Shown: in pieces, positions 1-4,772 of the stretch
How positions within the stretch are numbered: position 1 is the first letter of the stretch
How the letters are laid out: each line of letters starts with the position of its first letter
Assembly (NCBI GenBank): GCA_020350865.1
Contig: CP070726.1
Coordinates: 1,328,247-1,336,942, forward strand
Direction of reading: 5' to 3'
Length of the DNA: 8,696 nucleotides
Origin: Thermoplasmata archaeon
GTDB lineage: Archaea; Thermoplasmatota; Thermoplasmata; GCA-020350865
Translations under genes and position numbers: made by a program
The notes under the pieces: model-generated
Told to the model about the DNA's origin: nothing
Database searches by the model: none
What the model saw: only the letters and a program-made list of their open reading frames with translations

Positions 1-3000
1 ATCGAGTCCGTCGTTGTCCACATCAGTCTGAGTGGGGTCCGAGCTCACAGCATAGGGCTGCTGGCCCACCACCTGCACGACCCAACCCACGAACTCGTCC
101 TCATCGGTTAAACGATCGTTGTCCGTATCAAAATCAAGAGGATCTGTTATGTAGCCGTCATTGCCGATGCTGACCTCCTCGAAATCGTCCAGCCGGTCGT
201 TGTCAGAATCGTAATCAAAGGGGATGGTGTCATGAAGGTTGACCTCGTCTCCGTCCGATACGCCGTCGGCGTCGATATCAGTGTCATCGGGATCAGTTAT
301 ATTTGGCGCAAATTCAATTCTTATGGCTGACATGGTCACTGTTACTGCCGTGTCGGATGTGATGGCCACAGGCACTTTGATGTTACCTGCGGCATCGATT
401 AGATGTTGATTGGAATTGATGTACTTTGTGGCGGCACCCGAGAAGTCGGGCACAAGCTGGTTGATGGGATTGCCCGTCCCGCCCAGTGTTCCCTGCCACT
501 CGGGGTCGTTGTTGTTGCCCACGTCGAACTGGATGTTTGCCGCTCCCGAACCGGCCGGCACCCCTATAAACAGCCTGGTGCTGCTCACATATGCCGGGAC
601 CGGTTGGGATTTGATTGGCAGGTCCAGACCGATGACAGTGGTGCCGCCCCCTGCCCCGAACTGAACCTGATCACCCTGTGCGTCGGTATTGGTCACGCGC
701 ATTGAATCATCGAACTCCACAAACCCCACCTTATCAATGAAGGCCGAATTGCTGCTCCCAATCTCCAGTGCATGCACTGAAAAGTACTGCCCGTTTATGG
801 TAAAAGAGGGCATGGAGTACCACAGGTAATTGCCTGCCAGATTGTGTGTCGTGGGTCCCGCTATCACGTTCGAATTGAAATCCTCGATCTGAAGTGTTAT
901 CTGGGGACCTTGGGTGAGAGCCCGCCTGGCTTTGGTATAGAATTTATAGGTGCCGTATAGGTCAGGGGGGAAGTCCACCTGATATCCCCGGGTATTCACC
1001 CCTCCGTAGTGGGGTGAGGCAATTATTTCCGACCTGTTGTCACCTATGAGGTTGCCCGCTGCAAGCTCCACACCCCCCGCATGCCCGGGGACAAGGGAAA
1101 AGAACTGCCCGAGTATGTTCCCGCTTGTATCGTAGATGCGCACAACCGGAACCGAGTTCGCATGGGGTCCCAGGCTTGCAATGATCTCCTCATTACCGTC
1201 CCCCGTGACGTCCCCGAATGCTATGCGTACGCCCGCAGCCCAGCCGCCGTACCCGTCGAGGCGGCCCATGTAGCTGAGGTCGGAATCGTACATGTACATT
1301 CTGCCGTCACCCCGGGTCCAGCAGGTCACCAGTATCTCGTCGTTTGCGTCACCGTCCAAATTCCCGGAGGCGACACACAGTCCGTCGTCGAAGTTGTTAT
1401 CGATTCGCGCGTACCCTGCATCCACAACCCAATTCCAACTTAAAAGATAGTACTGCCAGGGATTGGTGTTCTTGTTCACACCTATGTCCCATTTCCACAG
1501 GTCGGGATCCCCGTGCCATGTGGGAACAGCGACAACCTCGTCCATGCCGTCCGCGTCAAGGTCGCCGCAGGCCACATTGGCACCGCCGTGGCCAAAGGCG
1601 AACGTCATGAGCTGCACAAAACCGCCCGAATCAGTGTAGTTGTAAACATGGATGTACTGTGTTGAGGATGCGGTCTGACCCTGGCCCGTTACAATCTCGT
1701 CATCTCCGTCGCCGTCGATGTCACCTGTGGCCACGAAGACACCTTTGCCGGAGCTGTAGGGATAGAATTTGTCCAGCTCCACACCGTTTGCGTTGTACAC
1801 CGCAACACGGCTGAAGACATTCTTGCCGAAGAGTGCTCTGGGTCCCTGTCCCACAACGATCTCGTTTCTTCCGTCACCGTTTACATCGCCGACAGCAGGA
1901 TGGGCCCAGCCGTTGTAGCCCGGGAATGCATCGAAATCGATACTCGAATCCGTGACCCTGATCGGTATGTCGATGAGCTCGTCGGAGGGATCCGAGGTGC
2001 GCACCGCCGAGGACAGGAATAGCTGATTCGGTGAGCGTCGTGCAGGGCCGTCAAGGAAGGCTGTCGCACCAGGGGCCGGGAAGTCCTCTGCCTCGAACCA
2101 CCACACGTATTTGCTCCCGTAATAGACCTCGTAACCGTCCAGCAGCCCGTCGCTGTCCACATCGGAGTTGTTGGCGTACTGCCCCGCCAGCTGCATGCTC
2201 ATTCCCATGGCGCACCAGTACCGCACCTCCCTGCCGTCCAAAAAGTTGTTGTTCACACTGTCATTGTCCGTGTCCGGGTTCCACATGTCCAGGCCGTACT
2301 CGAGCTCCTGGATGTTTGTCAGCTCGTCATGATCATAGTCCGCGGTGGCATCCCTCGGATCGAGGGGATCGAAACCGTTGGCCACCTCCCATCCGTCGTC
2401 CAGGCCGTCACCGTCCGTATCAGGGTTGAGAGGATCTGTGCCGTGGGTTGCAACCTCGTCGTAGAAGCTGAGTCCGTCGTTATCGTAATCCGAACCCTCT
2501 ATGTTGTCAATGTATTGGGTGAGATTGGTCCGCACGGAATCATCCACCACCCAGTCGTTGCCGGCGTAGTGGGGCTGCTTGTGATGGCCCTTGCCCTGGC
2601 TCTTGTCAGTATGATTGGCATCGCCGTCCATCTTGGAGCGTATCTCCTCCAGCTGGTCCAGGGCAGCAGTGTAGTTGCCCTCCTGAATTGCCCCCAGAAA
2701 GCCGTTCAGAAGCTTGTTGCACAGCGTCTTTTTCCGGTTGGCGGAAGGATATTTGAAGGCCGAGTCGGGCGAGGCGTTTATGGCTGCGCAGAAAGCCCTG
2801 ATATCCTGCTCCAGGAGATCGTACGGACTGGCAGTGGAGCTCTGCGCAGAACTCGGGCTGCTGCTCGAAGGACTCTTTTTGGGAATGGAACCGCCGGAGC
2901 CGCCGCCTGATGGACTTGCCTGAATTTCAGGATCGTTGGAGCTTCCAGGGGTGGTTGTTGAATATTGGCCTGCACCGGCCTCCCCGGCTGGGTTGGATTG

Positions 3001-3159
3001 AACCGGATTTAGCGGGGATTTTTCTGCCTCCGGATTGCCGAAGGCATTCCTGCCGATGAGATAATTTTCGCAGTTCTGTGTTGCAGCCGAAACAAAGACG
3101 GCCGAAAAAACGAGCACACTGATTAATATAGCATATGTTTTCCTTAACTGAAGAGACAT
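1..3159 (-). CDS. Very large secreted protein with thrombospondin type 3 and FG-GAP repeats (partial, C-terminus beyond left edge)
   Basis: The frame is open from an ATG at 3159 to the left edge: 1053 codons with no stop, so the C-terminus is missing. Residues 1-26 form a Sec-type signal peptide (R6-K7, then a hydrophobic core ending near Ala25). A Ser/Gly/Pro linker (about 83-114) precedes a helical module (about 115-215) with Cys124, Cys147 and Asn201-Asp-Trp. Acidic calcium-loop repeats of thrombospondin type 3 style start near 224, 247, 274, 296 and 333, and again from about 957 to the edge. An EAEDF strand (356-360) opens a CBM6/35-like carbohydrate-binding domain. Six FG-GAP repeats with Asp/Asn-rich loops lie near 425, 480, 533, 600, 650 and 703. 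CBM-like sequence resumes at 726-815, then a beta-rich region (817-950). It is probably a calcium-stabilised cell-surface or extracellular binding protein. No catalytic domain is visible, and the ligand is unknown. The start is supported by AGGAGG 8 bases upstream and a TATA box. Confidence 0.9.
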   Translation of the reverse strand, partial: MSLQLRKTYAILISVLVFSAVFVSAATQNCENYLIGRNAFGNPEAEKSPLNPVQSNPAGEAGAGQYSTTTPGSSNDPEIQASPSGGGSGGSIPKKSPSSSSPSSAQSSTASPYDLLEQDIRAFCAAINASPDSAFKYPSANRKKTLCNKLLNGFLGAIQEGNYTAALDQLEEIRSKMDGDANHTDKSQGKGHHKQPHYAGNDWVVDDSVRTNLTQYIDNIEGSDYDNDGLSFYDEVATHGTDPLNPDTDGDGLDDGWEVANGFDPLDPRDATADYDHDELTNIQELEYGLDMWNPDTDNDSVNNNFLDGREVRYWCAMGMSMQLAGQYANNSDVDSDGLLDGYEVYYGSKYVWWFEAEDFPAPGATAFLDGPARRSPNQLFLSSAVRTSDPSDELIDIPIRVTDSSIDFDAFPGYNGWAHPAVGDVNGDGRNEIVVGQGPRALFGKNVFSRVAVYNANGVELDKFYPYSSGKGVFVATGDIDGDGDDEIVTGQGQTASSTQYIHVYNYTDSGGFVQLMTFAFGHGGANVACGDLDADGMDEVVAVPTWHGDPDLWKWDIGVNKNTNPWQYYLLSWNWVVDAGYARIDNNFDDGLCVASGNLDGDANDEILVTCWTRGDGRMYMYDSDLSYMGRLDGYGGWAAGVRIAFGDVTGDGNEEIIASLGPHANSVPVVRIYDTSGNILGQFFSLVPGHAGGVELAAGNLIGDNRSEIIASPHYGGVNTRGYQVDFPPDLYGTYKFYTKARRALTQGPQITLQIEDFNSNVIAGPTTHNLAGNYLWYSMPSFTINGQYFSVHALEIGSSNSAFIDKVGFVEFDDSMRVTNTDAQGDQVQFGAGGGTTVIGLDLPIKSQPVPAYVSSTRLFIGVPAGSGAANIQFDVGNNNDPEWQGTLGGTGNPINQLVPDFSGAATKYINSNQHLIDAAGNIKVPVAITSDTAVTVTMSAIRIEFAPNITDPDDTDIDADGVSDGDEVNLHDTIPFDYDSDNDRLDDFEEVSIGNDGYITDPLDFDTDNDRLTDEDEFVGWVVQVVGQQPYAVSSDPTQTDVDNDGLD

Positions 3160-3167
3160 AACCTCTC

Positions 3168-3173
3168 CCTCCT
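3168..3173 (-). promoter_or_regulatory. Ribosome binding site of the large secreted protein
   Basis: On the minus strand the sequence reads AGGAGG, 8 bases before the ATG at 3159. This strong Shine-Dalgarno match decides the start of the secreted protein. The ATG also begins exactly at a well-formed signal peptide. Confidence 0.8.
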
Positions 3174-3207
3174 ATGGGGTTTCCCCTTGTTACAAAATGG
3201 CATTCAA

Positions 3208-3217
3208 ATTATATAGA
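3208..3217 (-). promoter_or_regulatory. TATA-type promoter of the large secreted protein
   Basis: Read on the minus strand this is an AT-only CTATATAA-type box, preceded by an A-rich segment that could serve as the BRE. Archaeal spacing of about 25 bases would put transcription start near 3187. The leader would then be just under 30 bases, enough to contain the Shine-Dalgarno motif. No start was measured; this is inferred from position and sequence. Confidence 0.6.
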
Positions 3218-3230
3218 TGTTTCGTAAAAA

Positions 3231-3246
3231 GGGCATTTAATGGCCC
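3231..3246. repeat. Short imperfect inverted repeat between divergent promoters
   Basis: GGGCATTTAATGGCCC pairs as GGGC with GCCC and ATT with AAT around a single T, leaving one bulged G. It lies between the minus-strand TATA box (3208-3217) and the plus-strand TATA box (3291-3300). It could be an operator for either gene, but a chance palindrome cannot be excluded. Confidence 0.3.
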
Positions 3247-3290
3247 CTCTTTGATGGTTAAAGCCTGTTTTTGAAGTTGCTCATGATAAG

Positions 3291-3300
3291 ATTATATAAT
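3291..3300 (+). promoter_or_regulatory. TATA-type promoter of the DUF504/CoA-binding gene pair
   Basis: ATTATATAAT is a near-ideal archaeal TATA box. Its centre is about 26 bases upstream of the ATG at 3322. Transcription would therefore start at or next to that codon, giving a leaderless message. No Shine-Dalgarno motif is seen before 3322, which fits. Confidence 0.7.
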
Positions 3301-3321
3301 ACTTCACTCATAACAAAATCC

Positions 3322-3555
3322 ATGCCCATGCCCAGAGAGATCCTCAACGAGCTCAAATGGCGTGAGGACAGGGACATATCCAGGGCCGAGATATGGTACG
3401 TTCACAGGGGTGCACCCGACGACACCATGATCGTCTCGGGTGAGGAAATCGAGGCCCTTGAGCATTCCTTCATGGTGCTTGCAGATGCCTCCATTCCCTA
3501 TCATAGAATCTTCAGGATTATCTACGAGGAACGGGTGATATTCGAGAGGAAGTGA
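3322..3555 (+). CDS. UPF0248/DUF504 family protein (MJ1316-type RNA cyclic-group end recognition domain)
   Basis: This 77-residue protein is a single DUF504 domain (PF04457), a family found throughout archaea and fused to RNA-processing domains in some eukaryotes. Comparative genomics has proposed that it recognises RNA ends with cyclic phosphate groups, and no enzymatic role is established. Recognisable family features are the N-terminal IL-x-x-LKW segment (residues 7-13), YVHRGAPDD (26-34) and IPYHRI near the C-terminus (58-63). Small size and charge suggest a cytoplasmic protein. I chose ATG 3322 because a TATA box lies about 26 bases upstream and the family starts here. The frame stays open back to a TTG at 3271, but that would include the promoter. 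ATG 3328 is a second possible start. The stop lies 4 bases before the next gene, so the two are probably co-transcribed. Confidence 0.85.
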   Translation: MPMPREILNELKWREDRDISRAEIWYVHRGAPDDTMIVSGEEIEALEHSFMVLADASIPYHRIFRIIYEERVIFERK

Positions 3556-3559
3556 ACCT

Positions 3560-3997
3560 GTGCCAGAAGATGTATCGGAATTCGTACCCCCTCCTGAAAA
3601 AATCAAGGACCTCCTTGAAAACTCCAAGGTCATTGCAATCGTGGGTCTTTCCGATAACAGGATGCGGCCCAGCAACAGGATAGGCAAATTCCTGAAGGCA
3701 AGGGGGTACACCGTGATTCCCGTGAACCCAAGGTACGACACCATCTTGGGCATGAAATCGTACAAAAGCCTGCTGGACGTGCCGGAAGAAATTGACATCG
3801 TTGATATCTTCAGAAAGCCCGAGGCCGTAGGAGAGGTGGTGGACGAGGCCGTAAAAAAGGGGGTGAAGGTGGTGTGGATGCAGGAGGGCGTGGTAAACAC
3901 GGAGGCCGCTCAAAGGGCAAAGGACGCAGGCATCACCGTGGTCATGGACAGGTGCATCTACAAGGCATACACCAAGTACGTCTGGGGCAGGGGATGA
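3560..3997 (+). CDS. CoA-binding domain protein (YccU/CoA_binding_2 family)
   Basis: A 145-residue protein that is essentially one Rossmann-type CoA-binding domain (PF13380), the length usual for this family. Landmarks are the nucleotide-binding loop IAIVGLS (25-31) followed by RPS (36-38), PVNP (54-57), VDIFRKPE (81-88), VWMQEGVVN (105-113) and the conserved end VVMDRC (127-132), including Cys132. The fold is shared with the CoA-binding part of succinyl-CoA synthetase and acyl-CoA synthetases, but no catalytic or ligase part is present. The physiological role of the stand-alone family is unknown; it is likely a cytoplasmic CoA-linked regulator or carrier. The start is GTG at 3560, just 4 bases after the DUF504 stop, with a purine-rich GAGAGGAAG stretch upstream. 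It is probably translated from the same message as DUF504. Confidence 0.88.
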   Translation: MPEDVSEFVPPPEKIKDLLENSKVIAIVGLSDNRMRPSNRIGKFLKARGYTVIPVNPRYDTILGMKSYKSLLDVPEEIDIVDIFRKPEAVGEVVDEAVKKGVKVVWMQEGVVNTEAAQRAKDAGITVVMDRCIYKAYTKYVWGRG

Positions 3998-4034
3998 CTT
4001 TCACTCCCTGAAACTTGTTTTGGTGACAGATAAA

Positions 4035-4044
4035 GGTATATATC
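4035..4044 (+). promoter_or_regulatory. TATA-type promoter of the thioredoxin-ferredoxin pair
   Basis: GGTATATATC preceded by an A-rich ATAAA stretch resembles BRE plus TATA. Expected initiation would fall near 4065, giving a leader of roughly 35 bases that holds the strong ribosome binding site at 4088-4096. A second AT-rich stretch at 4066-4074 would start transcription inside that site, so I consider it less likely. Confidence 0.6.
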
Positions 4045-4087
4045 TTCAGTTTTGAATAACGGTATTGTATAAAGATTGCAAAACCGT

Positions 4088-4096
4088 GGAGGTGAT
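4088..4096 (+). promoter_or_regulatory. Ribosome binding site of thioredoxin
   Basis: GGAGGTGAT is a perfect nine-base complement to the usual archaeal/bacterial 16S rRNA 3' tail. It ends 4 bases before ATG 4101. It rules against the upstream in-frame TTG (4065) and fixes the thioredoxin start. Confidence 0.85.
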
Positions 4097-4100
4097 GTAT

Positions 4101-4511
4101 ATGGATGAGCTCGAAACCATACGGGCAAGAAAACTGGAGGAGCTGATGACGGATATGCAGCCCCCCTCCGTGCGCCTCGAAAGAAAGATGCCGAACAAGC
4201 CTGTGGAGGTCACCGACCAGAACTTCTCGTCGATGATAAGGGATTACGGCTTCATTGTGGTGGACTGCTGGGCACCGTGGTGCGGCCCCTGCAGGATGCT
4301 GGCACCGATAATCGATCAGCTGGCCCGGGATTACGAGGGCCGGGTTGTCTTCGGCAAGCTGAACACGGACAACAACAGGCTCGCAGCCGGGCAGTTCGGC
4401 ATCATGAGCATACCCACCCTGCTGTTCTTCAAGAACGGCAGGCTTGTGGACACCATGATAGGCGCCGGGTCCAGAAGGATGATCGAGGAGAAAATCATCA
4501 AGTACATATGA
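4101..4511 (+). CDS. trxA: Thioredoxin
   Basis: A 136-residue thioredoxin-fold protein that reduces disulfides in cytoplasmic target proteins. The active site is WCGPC with Cys61 and Cys64. The buried acidic residue is Asp55, and the cis-proline loop is MSIPT with Pro105. The LLFFKNG strand-turn (107-113) and a C-terminal helix complete the fold. Compared with the roughly 105-110 residues usual for thioredoxin there are about 30 extra N-terminal residues, starting with a charged helix (MDELETIRARKLEELM) and followed by a Pro/Arg-rich linker. No signal peptide is present. Start 4101 is set by the ribosome binding site directly upstream. The ferredoxin gene follows after 19 bases and is probably in the same transcript, hinting that reducing power reaches this thioredoxin through a ferredoxin-linked route. 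No thioredoxin reductase is in the window. The symbol is assigned by family only. Confidence 0.93.
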   Translation: MDELETIRARKLEELMTDMQPPSVRLERKMPNKPVEVTDQNFSSMIRDYGFIVVDCWAPWCGPCRMLAPIIDQLARDYEGRVVFGKLNTDNNRLAAGQFGIMSIPTLLFFKNGRLVDTMIGAGSRRMIEEKIIKYI

Positions 4512-4515
4512 AACT

Positions 4516-4522
4516 GAAGGAG
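4516..4522 (+). promoter_or_regulatory. Ribosome binding site of the small ferredoxin
   Basis: GAAGGAG lies 8 bases before ATG 4531, in the 19-base gap after the thioredoxin stop. It supports the ferredoxin as a real translated gene despite its small size. Confidence 0.7.
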
Positions 4523-4530
4523 TCTGGTTC

Positions 4531-4707
4531 ATGCCCGCGGAAGTCAACGAAGCGCTCTGCTCAGGATGCAGGGCCTGTCTCTCCCGCTGTCCGTATGTGG
4601 CCCTCAAAATGGAGGAGGGACACGCCACTGTGGTTGCACAGTGGTGCAGGAACTGCGGGTACTGTGTTGACCAGTGCGGGGAGGAGGCCATATGGGTCCA
4701 CTCGTAA
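4531..4707 (+). CDS. Small 2[4Fe-4S] ferredoxin, clostridial type
   Basis: A 58-residue protein with eight cysteines in two complete cluster motifs: Cys10-x2-Cys13-x2-Cys16-x3-Cys20-Pro and Cys39-x2-Cys42-x2-Cys45-x3-Cys49-Gly. In this family each motif gives three ligands to one cluster and the fourth ligand to the other. The 18-residue gap between Cys20 and Cys39 equals that of the classical 55-residue Clostridium pasteurianum ferredoxin. It should be a soluble one-electron carrier binding two [4Fe-4S] clusters. Odd point: the residue after the last cysteine is Gly rather than the usual Pro. It has its own Shine-Dalgarno, follows thioredoxin by 19 bases and precedes a T-rich terminator, so it closes a two-gene operon. 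Its partner enzymes are unknown. It could alternatively be an electron-donating subunit of an enzyme encoded elsewhere. Confidence 0.88.
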   Translation: MPAEVNEALCSGCRACLSRCPYVALKMEEGHATVVAQWCRNCGYCVDQCGEEAIWVHS

Positions 4708-4728
4708 TTTTTTTCTGTTGCTTTTTTC
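4706..4728 (+). terminator. T-rich terminator after the ferredoxin
   Basis: Directly at the ferredoxin stop codon there are two T runs, seven at 4708-4714 and six at 4722-4727, with no hairpin needed. This is the usual form of archaeal termination. It separates the redox operon from the topoisomerase promoter that follows. Confidence 0.65.
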
Positions 4729-4736
4729 AAAAAAAA

Positions 4737-4746
4737 CATTTAAATA
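4737..4746 (+). promoter_or_regulatory. TATA-type promoter of topoisomerase I
   Basis: CATTTAAATA preceded by an A8 run forms a TATA box with an A-rich upstream element. Its end is 26 bases before ATG 4773, so transcription should begin at or within a few bases of the start codon. The 26 bases between contain no Shine-Dalgarno sequence, pointing to a leaderless message. Confidence 0.6.
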
Positions 4747-4772
4747 GGAAATAGCCGCATGCGTCCTTCCCC

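Noticed and set aside
403..1610. Several plus-strand open frames in the left third
   Set aside because: They are shadows of the minus-strand secreted protein, whose frame is open throughout.
1050..1890. Direct DNA repeats or CRISPR-like periodicity in the left third
   Set aside because: The periodicity is at protein level (FG-GAP and thrombospondin type 3 loops). The DNA copies are divergent and there are no constant repeats with unique spacers.
2031..2910. Two plus-strand open frames within the large secreted protein region
   Set aside because: Arg/Pro/Cys-rich or Val-rich translations with no motifs. The opposite strand encodes well-formed calcium and FG-GAP repeats in a continuous frame.
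3271..3321. Upstream TTG start for the DUF504 protein
   Set aside because: The added 17 residues would be translated from the TATA box itself, and family members begin near ATG 3322.
3304..3900. Minus-strand open frames opposite the DUF504 and CoA-binding genes
   Set aside because: They mirror two genes with clear family motifs, have no promoter or ribosome binding site of their own, and the translation looks like no known protein.
4065..4100. Upstream TTG start for thioredoxin
   Set aside because: The perfect ribosome binding site at 4088-4096 lies inside this extension and points to ATG 4101.
3942..4739. Long minus-strand open frame opposite thioredoxin and ferredoxin
   Set aside because: It is antisense to two clearly recognisable genes, has low-complexity composition with no family signal, and is explained by codon bias of the plus-strand genes.
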